From assembly GCA_964457335.1 (NCBI GenBank), contig CAYWGD010000014.1, positions 1 through 64,000 on the forward strand: 64,000 nt of DNA. Direction: 5' to 3'. Positions 9,669-18,620 of the stretch are shown piece after piece. This DNA is from CAJBVW01 sp964457335 (lineage in GTDB: Bacteria > Myxococcota_A > UBA796 > SXON01). Position numbers and translations under genes: made by a program. Within the stretch, counting starts at the first letter, position 1. Every line of letters starts with the position of its first letter. The notes under the pieces were generated by a model that was not told where the DNA came from, searched no databases, and saw nothing but the letters and a program-made list of their open reading frames with translations.

Positions 9669-11537
9669 TCAGATCGACCGGAGGAACGCCTCGAGGTCGT
9701 CCATCTCGGCGTCCGTCAGCATCGACGTGTCCCCCATCGACCCGTCCCGGGACAGCTCCAGGACCTCCCGGAGCGTGGCGGCGCGCCCGTCGTGGAGGTA
9801 CGGCGCGGTGGCGGACACCCGGCGGAGCGACGGCGTGTTCACGGCGCGCATCCCGAACAGCGACCAATACGCGTTGTCGGTGTAGAGCGTGCCCGAGTGA
9901 CACGTGGCGCAGGACACGTCGTCACGCCAGAAGATCGCACTCCCGCGTGCCACCGCCGCGTCGGCCGAGCCGAGGCCCGGCACGTCCGGCGCCCGGATCG
10001 ACTCGATGAAGGCGGCCACCTGCGCGACCTGCGTGTCGGTGAGGCCCGCGCCGCCCATCCGCCCTTCGCTCGTGATGCGCACCTCGTCCGAGACGCTCTC
10101 CACGTCGGACGCCCAGGTCACGGGCGCCGTCGCGGCGACGCCGCCGGCGAGCGACGGCGTCTGGCGGTAGCCGTCCTCGAGGTTCCAGCTCAAGCCGTCG
10201 TTGCGGCCGCCCAGGTGGCACGTGGAGCACGACACACCCGCGCCGGACCCGACCATCGCGTCGTCGTCGGCCGCGTAGAACAGCCGGCGCCCGGCGATCA
10301 CGTCCGCGTCGAGCGGGGAGGCGTCCAACGCCACGCCGGCCGGCGCGTGGAGCGCAACGCCGTTGCCGAGGAGGTCGCGCAGGTCCTCGAGCGAGTGCGG
10401 CACGATCTCCCGGTCGAGGAAGCAGTCGACGTACACCGTGTCATCGGGGCCGAAGGCGAGGCGGCGCGGACCCGCGGCCGTGACGTGGCTCATCGACCGT
10501 GTTCGGGCGAACCCTCCCACGGAGTCCACGCGCGTCACGTCGGTGGAGATCGCGACGAGCCGGCGCGCCGCCTCCATCGTGCCCAGCGCCATCGTCCCGT
10601 CGGGCGTGATCGCGACGCTCGCGAGGTAGCTCCGCGTGAGGTTGTTCATCGCGTCCTTCGAGCTGACCAGCACGAGCGCCGCCGACAGCCCGTCGGGCGC
10701 GCCGTCGTCCCCGAGCGGAACCAGCGCGATCGTCGGGTTGAAGCGGTTGATGTCGGCCGAGCTCACCGTCGCGTACCCGTTGTCCACCTCGTCGGGGTTC
10801 GTGGACGGAGGGTCGAGCGGGGTCTGGTTGTCCGTCATCAGCATCGGGACGGCGAGGAGGTCCCCGTCCGCGGAGACCGCGAGGTCGCCGGTGATGCGAT
10901 TCGTCAGGGGGAAGGCCAGATCTTCTCGGCTCGTGTAGGTCGGCGGGAGCTCCACGGCCGCGCTGGCGCCGCTGTCGAGGTCGATCCAGGTGAGGGTGCC
11001 GCCGGTGGCGGAGCCGACATAGAGCGCGTCGCCATCCGGGCGGAGCGCGAGCCACGAGGGGAGCCCCGGCACGCTCCAGGAGCGCAGCGTCGTCCCGTCG
11101 GCGTCGAGCTCCACCACCTCGTCGGCCGTCGAGAGCGCCACGTAGAGGCGGGACCCGTCCTCGTTCACCGCGATCCCGAGCGGCTCCGCGCCCGTCTCGA
11201 GCGTCGCCGTCCGCGTCACCCGGCCCGCCCGCTCCTCGAAGACCGCGACCGACCTCGCGGCCGGGAGCGTCACCCACACGTTGCTCTCCGTCCGCGCCAG
11301 CCGGCCCGGCGTCGTCCCGAGCGAGGTCGTCGTCATCGCCCCGCTGCTCGGCAGGTAGCGGACGAGCGCGCCGGCGTCGTCGTCGAGCACGTACACGTCG
11401 AGGTACGCCCCGCTCGCGGTGAGGCCGGCCTCCTCCCACGCCGGAGAGGGGCCCTCCCCCGTGGCCTCTCCGGTGGGCAGCGAACCATCTACGGGCGCAC
11501 ACCCGTGCAATCCGACGACGAGGAGGAACAGGTGCAC
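9669..11537 (-). CDS. Propeller and di-haem cytochrome c lipoprotein
   Basis: Protein of 622 aa from a GTG with GGAG six bases upstream. The N-terminus has a signal and lipobox (VVGLHGC). Residues about 45-400 are YVTN-like beta-propeller repeats (GSRLYVALSTADEVVELD, GDALYVGSATGGTLTWIDL). The C-terminal part holds two haem-attachment motifs, CSTCH (437-441) and CATCH (543-547), and the NTPSLRRVSATAPYLHDGRAATLREVLE tail region of MauG/cytochrome c peroxidase-like proteins. It probably works as an outer-membrane or periplasmic electron-transfer lipoprotein. The gene stands alone with about 140 bp on its 3' side, including a direct repeat of CATGCGCGCGC at 9632 and 9652. Confidence 0.85.
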   Translation of the reverse strand: MHLFLLVVGLHGCAPVDGSLPTGEATGEGPSPAWEEAGLTASGAYLDVYVLDDDAGALVRYLPSSGAMTTTSLGTTPGRLARTESNVWVTLPAARSVAVFEERAGRVTRTATLETGAEPLGIAVNEDGSRLYVALSTADEVVELDADGTTLRSWSVPGLPSWLALRPDGDALYVGSATGGTLTWIDLDSGASAAVELPPTYTSREDLAFPLTNRITGDLAVSADGDLLAVPMLMTDNQTPLDPPSTNPDEVDNGYATVSSADINRFNPTIALVPLGDDGAPDGLSAALVLVSSKDAMNNLTRSYLASVAITPDGTMALGTMEAARRLVAISTDVTRVDSVGGFARTRSMSHVTAAGPRRLAFGPDDTVYVDCFLDREIVPHSLEDLRDLLGNGVALHAPAGVALDASPLDADVIAGRRLFYAADDDAMVGSGAGVSCSTCHLGGRNDGLSWNLEDGYRQTPSLAGGVAATAPVTWASDVESVSDEVRITSEGRMGGAGLTDTQVAQVAAFIESIRAPDVPGLGSADAAVARGSAIFWRDDVSCATCHSGTLYTDNAYWSLFGMRAVNTPSLRRVSATAPYLHDGRAATLREVLELSRDGSMGDTSMLTDAEMDDLEAFLRSI

Positions 11538-11598
11538 GAGAAGCTCCGGTAGTAGCTAAAGGATGCCACCGGCCCGCGCGAGCGGCGGGAAAATCGCT

Positions 11599-11614
11599 CC
11601 CCCCGATCGGGGGG
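11599..11614 (-). terminator. Hairpin terminator after the PanE-like gene
   Basis: Perfect 16-bp palindrome CCCCCCGATCGGGGGG, starting right after the TGA of the reductase gene on the minus strand and followed by GCGATTTTCCC. The stem is strong and the T tract short, so an intrinsic terminator is likely. Confidence 0.6.
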
Positions 11615-12580
11615 TCAGCTCGTCGCGGCCTGCCCCCGCGTGCGCCGGAGCTCCGTCGCGAGCGCCGTGAGCGCCGTGACCGGCAGGCTCCGCACCCGCC
11701 CCTCCGCGATCCACGTGTCGAGCGCGAGCTGCGTCTGCTCCCCGACCTTCGAGAAGTGCGCGCGGAGGAAGGCCTCGAAGTCCATCGGCGCGGCGAGCGG
11801 CACCACCCGCGTCGCGAGGCGGATGATGCTCGGAGACGCGAGCATGGCCATCGGGCCCTTCGAGATGCCCACGTGCGCGCACGAGATCGCCATCGCCTCC
11901 CCCACGGCCCCCGCGGCGAGCCCGGCCCAGCGCGCCTCGCGGAGGCCCGCGAAGGACCAGCCGCCGCACTCCATCGCGGCCACGACGGGCACGAGGAAGC
12001 TCGACCCGCGCGCGGCCGCCGCGGTGGCGTCGCCCCGAGCGGCCGGGCACCCGCCCCTCCGGAGCGCGCGCACGATCGCGTCCACCACGGCGGGCTCGCC
12101 CTCGAAGAGGCTCGGCGACATCGGCGGGTGCCACCACGCCATGCCCGGCTCGGGGAGCGCCTCCCCGGCGAGCGGCGCGTGCCACGACGACAACGTGATG
12201 AGCCCGATCACCAGCCGCGCGGGCGGGACGAGCGGGGTGAGGAGGTCGCGGTCGCGGAGCCCGGGGAGGAGCGAGACGAGCGCGGCGTCGCCCATGTGCT
12301 CGACGAGCTCCGGCAGCCACTCCCCGCGCAGCGCGGGCGACGGGATGCAGAGCCACACCTGGTCCCAGCGCACGTGCCCCACCTCGGCGGCGGTGGTCAC
12401 GACGCCCGCGGGCACGAACCGGGTCGGGGTGCGGCGCCCGGGCGGGTACAACACGAAGCCGGCGCGCGCCTCGTCGGCGTGCTTGGGCTTCACGAAGAAG
12501 TGGACCTCGACGCCCGCTCGCTGGAGGTGCCAGCCGTACACCTGGCCGACCGAGCCCGCACCGACGAGAAGAACACGCAC
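11615..12580 (-). CDS. ApbA/PanE-type ketopantoate-reductase-like protein
   Basis: Protein of 321 aa from a GTG with GGAGG six to seven bases upstream. It opens with the Rossmann motif MRVLLVGAGSVGQVYGWHL and VHFFVKPKHA, typical of NADPH-dependent 2-dehydropantoate 2-reductases, and the size fits the family. The C-terminal half is divergent, and I cannot place the catalytic Lys/Glu/Asn set of PanE, so another 2-oxo acid or aldehyde substrate is possible. It is followed by a strong hairpin. The next gene upstream is 147 bp away, so it is probably transcribed alone. Confidence 0.7.
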   Translation of the reverse strand: MRVLLVGAGSVGQVYGWHLQRAGVEVHFFVKPKHADEARAGFVLYPPGRRTPTRFVPAGVVTTAAEVGHVRWDQVWLCIPSPALRGEWLPELVEHMGDAALVSLLPGLRDRDLLTPLVPPARLVIGLITLSSWHAPLAGEALPEPGMAWWHPPMSPSLFEGEPAVVDAIVRALRRGGCPAARGDATAAAARGSSFLVPVVAAMECGGWSFAGLREARWAGLAAGAVGEAMAISCAHVGISKGPMAMLASPSIIRLATRVVPLAAPMDFEAFLRAHFSKVGEQTQLALDTWIAEGRVRSLPVTALTALATELRRTRGQAATS

Positions 12581-12727
12581 CCGAACCTCCGGCGCGCGCC
12601 GGTATAGCCCGACGTCCGAGGTTCGGGGCCCCGGACCGCGCGCGACGCGCGGCCGGTCCGGCGACGGCGTGCCCCGGAGGGGCGCCGGCGGCTCGGGTGC
12701 CCGGCGGCGGCCTGCTCCGGCAGGACA

Positions 12728-13087
12728 TCACGCCGGCGCGGCGTCCCAGGCCTCGCGGAGCCAGCGGCGCACCTGCTCGTCGATCTCGGACGCGGCGTGG
12801 ATCTCCAGGTGGTGCACGAAGCGCCCCTTCGCCGGCTCCACGACCTCCTTCCAACGCGGCGAGTCGTCGCGCCGCCGCAGCGCCACCGTGAGCACCAGCG
12901 GCGCGTGGTGCCCGTGCAGGTACCGGTCGGGCACCCAGGCCCACGCGAACGCACTGCCACGCCGAAACGCGACCTGGCTCTTCGTCACCCGCACGTCGAT
13001 CGCGCCCAACGCGCGCACGGCGTCGTGGAGCGCGTCGAACAGCGGGCGGGATGCCTCGTGGCCGGCGAAGAACGTGTCCAACGTCAT
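12728..13087 (-). CDS. DUF5655 family small protein
   Basis: A 119-aa soluble protein ending in ASEIDEQVRRWLREAWDAA, the end I associate with DUF5655 proteins, which occur alone or as C-terminal domains of unknown role. Several aromatic and basic residues (SQVAFRRGSAFAWAWVPDRYLHG) form the middle. TAGGCT lies nine bases before the ATG, with no ribosome site between, suggesting a leaderless or very short-leader mRNA. The gene sits inside a 20-bp inverted repeat. Confidence 0.65.
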   Translation of the reverse strand: MTLDTFFAGHEASRPLFDALHDAVRALGAIDVRVTKSQVAFRRGSAFAWAWVPDRYLHGHHAPLVLTVALRRRDDSPRWKEVVEPAKGRFVHHLEIHAASEIDEQVRRWLREAWDAAPA

Positions 13088-13096
13088 GCCGACCGG

Positions 13097-13102
13097 AGCC
13101 TA
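13097..13102 (-). promoter_or_regulatory. TANNNT -10-like box before the DUF5655 gene
   Basis: TAGGCT (minus strand) ends nine bases before the ATG at 13087. It is one of several such boxes set 6-9 bases before start codons in this window. No -35 element is clear. Confidence 0.35.
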
Positions 13103-13273
13103 TCCGTCGGGCGCCCGCCGGTGAGCCGCGAAGCGCTGCCGGGCACCCGAGCCGCCGACGCCCCTCCCGGCACCGCGGCCGCCGCACCGGACGCCGCGCC
13201 GGTCTCCGCGCCCCGTGGGAGCGGTGGGCGGCCGGGTGCCCGCCCGAGCCTCCCACGACCCCGTTCCGGGGCC

Positions 13274-16132
13274 CTACCCCCGCCGGTAGGCCGACGCCGC
13301 CGGCCGCACCGCCCGCGCCAGCTCCAGCGGGCGCCGCAGCGGCCCCGTGGCGGGTCGCGCCAGCGCGAGCCACTCGCGGTACACCGCCATCGACGCGTTC
13401 GTGTCGACCACGAGGTCGCCGTAGCGGTCGGACGGGTCGGCGCGCTCGACGCGAACCACCTGGTGCCAGCAGTGCATGCCGGACACCGGGTCGGGCTGCA
13501 CGGGGAACACGAGGTTCTCGTGCACGCCGCCCTCGGTCCAGGTGACACGTTTGCTGTCGGGGTCGTCGGTCACGACGGGGCCGACGTTCTCCGCGCGGCG
13601 CAAACGCACCACGCCGGGCGCGAGCTCCTCGCGTGTCACCCTGGCGCTCGCCCAGCGCTCGACCCCGTTGGTGTCGTGGCGCCGCCACCGCCCGAGGTGG
13701 TGGGAGGCGGCCACGACGCCGGGGCGGATGGCCTCGGTCACCCAGGCGCGGTCGACGAAGTGGCCGATGCGCGTCTGCACGCGCACGAGGTCGCCGGTCT
13801 GCACGCGCATCCGCGCCGCGTCGGAGGGGTGGATCCAGACCGGGTTGTTGTTCGCGAGCTCCATGAGCCACTTGGAGTTGGCGGAGCGCGTGTGGATGTG
13901 CACCGGCAGCCGGAACGTCGGCACCAGCGCGAGCTCGTCGGGCGCGCGGCGGCGCAGGTGGCTCTCGATGTAGCCGGGCATGGCGTGCTCGGCCCAGCCC
14001 CACTCGGTGAGGAGCTTGCTCCAGATCTCGAGCCGGCGCGAGGGCGTCGGGAAACCCGCCACGGGCTTGCCGTCCACGACGATGCCGACCGGCTTGCCGT
14101 CGCGGAGCACGGTGTCGTGCTCGATCGTGGCGCCGTCCGTGGGGACCGGCGCGGCGTGTGTGCCGTACGTGCCCGCCTTGACCTCGAACGCGCCGAAGCG
14201 CCGCATGTACTGGAGCGCGGTGAGCCCCTCCTTCGCGGCGGCCTCGGGGAGCCCGGGGACGCTGTTCTCGAAGATCCAACCGTAGTGCTCGTCGAGGGAC
14301 AGCGGCGTGCCCGGCTGCTTCGGCGACTCGAACCACTTGCGGATGCCGAGGCTCCCGTCCGGATCGATGCGCCAGGAGAGCGCGATCCAGAACTCCTCCT
14401 CCTCCCAGACCTCGCCGGGGTTGGCGCCGCGGCTGTCGGCCACGGACTTGCCCATCCGCTCCATGGCGACGCGCACCACGGGCTGCCGGAAGACGATCCA
14501 CCGGGAGGCGTGCGTCTCCTGGCTCTGGAGGTCGTGGCGCTCGGGCCCGAGCCCCATGGGAAGCACGAGGTCGGCGAGCTCGGCCGTCTCGTTCCAGGTG
14601 GGCGTGAGCGCGGCGTGCAGGCCGACCTTCTCCTCGTCGCGGAGCACGGTCTCCCACATCATCCCGTCCGGGTTGGTCCAGACCGGGTTGTAGACGCGGG
14701 TGAAGTACACCGCCACGCGTCCGCGCCCCTCGGCGAGGAAGTGTGGCAGGAGGTAGGAGAGCTCGTGGTGGGAGAGCGGGTACTCGGGCGGGAAGGTCAG
14801 CTCGTTCCAGGCGTCCTGCGGCGGCGGGCGGAGCTGCGGCGGCGGCACGAACTTGTCGAACGCCGCGAGGTTGGTGCCACCCTTGGTGCCGATGGCACCC
14901 GCGAGGATGGTCAAAAATGCCAGCGCGCGCGCGACCTGCCAACCGCCCAGGTTGCCCGAGGCGGTGTTGCGCCAGACATGCGCGGAGAAGGCCCCACTAG
15001 CCGCCGCGATCTCCCGGGCCACGTCCACGATCGTGCTTGCGGCTACGCCGCACTCCTGCTCCGCATAGCTGGGTGTGAACTTCGCATAAGCGCCGCGGAG
15101 CGCGGCCTTGAAGGCCTCGAACTCCGCTTCTGCGCCGGTCTCGCCCGCGGCGCCGGTCTCCCGCGCGGCGCCGGTCTCGCTCGCGGCGCCGGTCTCGCTC
15201 GCGCCGTTCTCGCTCCCGGCGCCGCTCTCTCCTGCGGCGGTCGCGGTCCCCCCCGCACCGTTCGCGCCTCCCCTCGCGGCCCGCAGCGCCGCCAGCGTCT
15301 CCCGCCAGTTGGTCCACCGCTCCACGAAGGCCCAGTCGACGCGGTCCTCCGTGAGCAGCACGTTGCACATCGCGAGGAGCAGCGCCGCCTCGGTGCCCGG
15401 GTGTGGCGCGATCCACCAGTCCGCCAGGCTCGCGGTGTTGGACAGCCGCACGTCGATCGCGGCGATCTTCGTGCCCTTCGACTTCGCGTCGATGATGCGC
15501 TGGGCGTGCGGGTTGAAGTAGTGCCCCGTCTCCAGGTGCGCCGACAACAGCAGGATGAACTTCGCGTTCTCGTGGTCGGGCGAAGGCCGGTCGGCCCCCT
15601 GCGTCAACGCATAGCCCAGACGCGCCGCGGCGGAGCACACGTTGGTGTGCGAGTTGTGCCCGTCGATCCCCCACCCCTGGAGCACGCGCTCCATGGCGCC
15701 GTCGTGCCCCGGCCGCCCGACGTGGTACATCACCGTCGTCTTGCGCCCCTCCACGATCTCCTTGCGGATCGCGGCGCCGAGCATGTCGAGCGCCTCGTCC
15801 CAGGAGATCCGCTCGAAGCGACCCGCCCCGCGCGGCCCCACCCGCTTCATCGGGTACAGGATCCGCTGGCGGTCCTCCACCTGCGAGAGCGTCGCCGGGC
15901 CCTTCGCGCAGGTGCGCCCGCGCGAGCCCGGGTGCTTCGGGTTGCCCTCGAAGCGGCGGATCGCGAGCGTCTCCTTGTCGACGTACGCCAACAGTCCGCA
16001 CGCCGACTCGCAGTTGAAGCAGGCGGTCGGCACGAGCATCGACCGGCGCTCGACGCGACGCGGCCAGGCGTCGGCGTCGAGCTCGACGAAGTCGTCCCAC
16101 TGATCCGGGGGCGGGGTGTTGGAGAGCTCCAT
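13274..16132 (-). CDS. Molybdopterin oxidoreductase catalytic subunit
   Basis: Protein of 952 aa of the DMSO-reductase family. A 4Fe-4S motif C-x2-C-x3-C is seen at ACFNCESACG, with the fourth Cys in GRTCAKGPA. NVCSAAARLGYAL supplies a likely Cys ligand to Mo, as in the tetrathionate/polysulfide/arsenate reductase branch. IHTRSANSKWLMELANNNPVWIHPSDA is the C-terminal pterin-binding region. No Tat signal is visible, so the subunit probably stays in the cytosol. Residues about 290-335 are a Gly/Ala/Glu/Thr repeat coded by an 18-bp minisatellite, unusual inside a catalytic subunit. It lies 8 bp after the FeS/NrfD fusion gene and is surely co-transcribed with it. The electron acceptor or donor is not predictable. 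Confidence 0.88.
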   Translation of the reverse strand: MELSNTPPPDQWDDFVELDADAWPRRVERRSMLVPTACFNCESACGLLAYVDKETLAIRRFEGNPKHPGSRGRTCAKGPATLSQVEDRQRILYPMKRVGPRGAGRFERISWDEALDMLGAAIRKEIVEGRKTTVMYHVGRPGHDGAMERVLQGWGIDGHNSHTNVCSAAARLGYALTQGADRPSPDHENAKFILLLSAHLETGHYFNPHAQRIIDAKSKGTKIAAIDVRLSNTASLADWWIAPHPGTEAALLLAMCNVLLTEDRVDWAFVERWTNWRETLAALRAARGGANGAGGTATAAGESGAGSENGASETGAASETGAARETGAAGETGAEAEFEAFKAALRGAYAKFTPSYAEQECGVAASTIVDVAREIAAASGAFSAHVWRNTASGNLGGWQVARALAFLTILAGAIGTKGGTNLAAFDKFVPPPQLRPPPQDAWNELTFPPEYPLSHHELSYLLPHFLAEGRGRVAVYFTRVYNPVWTNPDGMMWETVLRDEEKVGLHAALTPTWNETAELADLVLPMGLGPERHDLQSQETHASRWIVFRQPVVRVAMERMGKSVADSRGANPGEVWEEEEFWIALSWRIDPDGSLGIRKWFESPKQPGTPLSLDEHYGWIFENSVPGLPEAAAKEGLTALQYMRRFGAFEVKAGTYGTHAAPVPTDGATIEHDTVLRDGKPVGIVVDGKPVAGFPTPSRRLEIWSKLLTEWGWAEHAMPGYIESHLRRRAPDELALVPTFRLPVHIHTRSANSKWLMELANNNPVWIHPSDAARMRVQTGDLVRVQTRIGHFVDRAWVTEAIRPGVVAASHHLGRWRRHDTNGVERWASARVTREELAPGVVRLRRAENVGPVVTDDPDSKRVTWTEGGVHENLVFPVQPDPVSGMHCWHQVVRVERADPSDRYGDLVVDTNASMAVYREWLALARPATGPLRRPLELARAVRPAASAYRRG
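15128..15225. repeat. 18-bp minisatellite inside the molybdoenzyme gene
   Basis: Tandem copies of an 18-base unit (CGCCGGTCTCGCTCGCGG and close variants), about five in all, encode on the minus strand repeats of the type SETGAA/RETGAA/GETGAE. The unit is a multiple of three, so copy-number change keeps the frame. It lies in a linker between conserved parts of the catalytic subunit. Confidence 0.75.
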
Positions 16133-16140
16133 GTCGTTCC

Positions 16141-17550
16141 TTACGAGTTCGGCGGGAGCTGGCCCGCGCGGAGCCAGGCGCTGTCCTCGACGTAGAGGGC
16201 GGCCCAGGCCAGGACGGCGAGCGGGGGGAAGAGCGCCGCGAGCAGCAGCGCCGAGCCGCCCGACGCGAGCGCGGCCAGGGGGTTCACGTCCCAGGGGCGC
16301 GCGGTGCGGAGGTAGTGGGCCGGCTGGCCGTCCCCCTTCCGGAACGCCACCGCGAGGCCGACGTAGGCCGCGTAGCCCACGAGCGCGGGGATCAGCATCA
16401 CCTGGGCCCCCAGCGCGACCGCGAGGGCGCCGCCGCCCGCGAGCGCCTGCGCGAGGAGCCGCGGCAGCACGAGCTTCGAGCGCCAGAGCTCCCTGCCCTC
16501 GCACTGCGCGAACAGGAACGCGCTGTACCCGGCCACCGCAGGCGCGAGCGCCGCCCCGATCCAGGAGAGCGGCCCGCCGACGTTCGCTTTCCCCGCGAGC
16601 TCCGCCACGAGCGCCGTCCCCTGCACCGCGCCGTACGCGGTCAAGAGCCACGCGCCGCGCACGAGCCAGCTCGTCTTGTTGCCGCGCGTGAGCAGCATGT
16701 AGAACCGCTCCGGGCGGCCCAGGTCCGCGACCATCAGCCCGGCCACCACGATCGTCCCGAACGTGGCGATCAGCGGCGCGATCCAGCCCGCGATCGCCGT
16801 GAACGGCGCGAGCAGCGCGAACCCCGCCTCGATCCCCTTGAGCAGGAGGAAGGTCGTGACGTGCCAGCCCCACGGCACGGTGTGCACCGGCTCCATCACC
16901 ACCTGCGCGCCGGTCGGCCCCACCCCGACGACCTCCGGCCGGCCCTCCGCCCGCTCCGACCACAACCACGCCGAGAGCCGCACCGCCGCGTTCGGCTCGA
17001 GCGCGAGCGGCGAGGCCCCCAGGTAGTGCACGTTCGGGGACGTGCGCATCTCCGGCCGGCGCACCGCGGTCTCGCCCGCGCGCACCCGCCGGGTGCCGGG
17101 GTCCTCCGGGTCGTGCAGGTCCGCCACGATGATCGCCTGCGTCGGGCACACCACCGCGCACGCCGGCGCGCGCCCCTGCTCCAGCCGATGCGCGCAGAAG
17201 TGGCACTTCGACGCCACGCCGCGCCCGTCGTCGAAGTGCAGCGCGTCGTAGGGGCAGGCCTCCATACACGCGCGGCAGCCGACGCACACGTCGCGGTTCA
17301 GGTCGACGACGCCGTCCTCCCGCTTGTGCAGCGCCCCCGTCGGGCAGATCGCGATGCACGGCGCGCGCGTGCAGTGGTTGCAGCGCATCACCGCGAAGTT
17401 GCGCTGGGTGTCCGGGAAGGTCCCGGACTCGACGTACTTCACCCAGGTGCGGAACACCCCGACCGGCACGTCGTTCTCGGACTTGCAGGCCACCGTGCAC
17501 GCGTGACAGCCGATGCACTTGTTCTGGTCGAGGACGAAGCCGATCTGCAT
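16141..17550 (-). CDS. Fused four-cluster ferredoxin and NrfD-type membrane subunit
   Basis: Protein of 469 aa. The first 190 or so residues hold the four cysteine groups of a PsrB/DmsB-like electron-transfer subunit: CIGCHACTVAC, CNHCTRAPCIAIC, CVGCRACMEAC and CHFCAHRLEQ...CAVVC. From about residue 240 comes a multi-span membrane domain of the NrfD/PsrC type (HVTTFLLLKGIEAGFALL, GLMVADLGRPERFYMLLTRGNKTSW). In most complexes these are separate subunits; here one polypeptide carries both and should anchor the molybdoenzyme and exchange electrons with quinones. ATG 17550 has GGAGG six bases upstream. It is the first gene of the unit, with the catalytic subunit next. Confidence 0.9.
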   Translation of the reverse strand: MQIGFVLDQNKCIGCHACTVACKSENDVPVGVFRTWVKYVESGTFPDTQRNFAVMRCNHCTRAPCIAICPTGALHKREDGVVDLNRDVCVGCRACMEACPYDALHFDDGRGVASKCHFCAHRLEQGRAPACAVVCPTQAIIVADLHDPEDPGTRRVRAGETAVRRPEMRTSPNVHYLGASPLALEPNAAVRLSAWLWSERAEGRPEVVGVGPTGAQVVMEPVHTVPWGWHVTTFLLLKGIEAGFALLAPFTAIAGWIAPLIATFGTIVVAGLMVADLGRPERFYMLLTRGNKTSWLVRGAWLLTAYGAVQGTALVAELAGKANVGGPLSWIGAALAPAVAGYSAFLFAQCEGRELWRSKLVLPRLLAQALAGGGALAVALGAQVMLIPALVGYAAYVGLAVAFRKGDGQPAHYLRTARPWDVNPLAALASGGSALLLAALFPPLAVLAWAALYVEDSAWLRAGQLPPNS

Positions 17551-17699
17551 GCGCCTCCGGGCGGGGTCGAGCCTCGCGACGGCAAGGCCGCCGGGCCCGC
17601 GGGGCGGGCGCCCGGGGATGTTCACCCGCTCGCCTCGCGCCGGCAAGCCGCGGTCGGCAAAGCTCGCGTCGAGGCGAGGCCGGCTACCGGTCCGACCGG

Positions 17700-18620
17700 C
17701 TACCGCGCGAGGGTCAGGAGGAACGCCTCGTCCGGGGCCGTCCACGTCGCGGCCCGCGCGAAGCCCGCGGCCGCGAGGAGCGCGTCGACGGCCGGCGGGT
17801 CGTACTTCCGGCTGTCCTCCACGTGGATGCGCTCGCCCGCCCCGAGCCGCACCGTCAGCCCGAGCGCGGCGACGTGCACGCGCTGCTCCCGCGTGCTCTC
17901 CAGGTACATCTGCATGCGCGACGCCCCGGCGTTCCACACCGGCACGTACCGCATGGCGCCCTGCGCGAAGTCCGCCCCGAGCTCGCGGTTGAGCCGCGTG
18001 AGCACGTTGCGGATGAAGGCGTCCGTCACCGGGTCGTCGTACGCCGCCAACAGCGTCGGCACCGCCTTCCGCAGGTCGGCGCCGAGGAGCAGGGCCCCGG
18101 CCACCCGCCGCACGGCACGCAGGAGCGCGATCGCCTCGTCGTCCTCCAGGTTCCCGATCGAGCTCCCGAGGAACAGCACCAGCCTCGACGGGCTCGGCGC
18201 CATCCCCGCGAGGGCCACCTCGTTCGTCGCGATCAGCGGCGCCACCCGCACCTGCGGCAGGCTCCGGGCGAGCCGCTCCCGCGCGATCCGCATCGGCTCG
18301 GCCGACACGTCCACGGGCACGAACCGCGTCTCCACCCCCGCGTGGTCGAGCGCGGCCAGCACGAGCTCCGACTTCGTCGCCGTCCCCGCGCCCAGCTCCA
18401 CGACCTCCTCGGCCGGCGCCACCCGGGCGATGTCGTCCGCGTGCCGCTCGAGGATCCCGCGCTCGGCGCGCGTCAGGTAGTAGGTGTCGAGCTCCGTGAT
18501 GCGCTCGAAGAGCCGCGAGCCCTCCGCGTCGTAGAGCAGCCAGGGCGGGAGCCGCTTGTCCGGCCGGTCGAGCCCCGCGCGCACGGCCGCCGCGACCGGC
18601 CCCTCGCGGACACCGATCAT
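17700..18620 (-). CDS. egtD: L-histidine N-alpha-methyltransferase (EgtD)
   Basis: Protein of 306 aa, near the usual EgtD length. It has the family opening (PPWLLYDAEGSRLFERITELDTYYLTRAE), a SAM-binding VELGAGTATKSELVL and the FLGSSIGNLEDDEA motif. It trimethylates histidine to hercynine, the first step of ergothioneine synthesis, in the cytosol. Its ATG overlaps the egtB stop (ATGA), so egtB and egtD are translationally coupled. No egtA, egtC or egtE is seen in the window; sulfoxide lyase and thiol-donor steps must be coded elsewhere or done by unrelated enzymes. Confidence 0.93.
   Translation of the reverse strand: MIGVREGPVAAAVRAGLDRPDKRLPPWLLYDAEGSRLFERITELDTYYLTRAERGILERHADDIARVAPAEEVVELGAGTATKSELVLAALDHAGVETRFVPVDVSAEPMRIARERLARSLPQVRVAPLIATNEVALAGMAPSPSRLVLFLGSSIGNLEDDEAIALLRAVRRVAGALLLGADLRKAVPTLLAAYDDPVTDAFIRNVLTRLNRELGADFAQGAMRYVPVWNAGASRMQMYLESTREQRVHVAALGLTVRLGAGERIHVEDSRKYDPPAVDALLAAAGFARAATWTAPDEAFLLTLAR

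Larger units (their letters stand above)
12686..13157. repeat. 20-bp perfect inverted repeat flanking a single gene
   Basis: CGGCGGCTCGGGTGCCCGGC at 12686-12705 is repeated as its exact reverse complement at 13138-13157. The DUF5655 gene lies between the arms. A further imperfect copy of the core (CGGGTGCCCG) sits near 13233. No transposase or target duplication is seen. Confidence 0.6.

Noticed and set aside
5093..10009. 1638-codon open frame on the plus strand
   Set aside because: It runs antisense through three real genes (TIR-ATPase, flavoprotein, di-haem protein) and reads as His/Arg/Val/Gly-rich noise.
16000..16132. Tat signal on the molybdoenzyme
   Set aside because: RRVERRSM contains arginines but no hydrophobic core follows; the FeS cysteines start right after.
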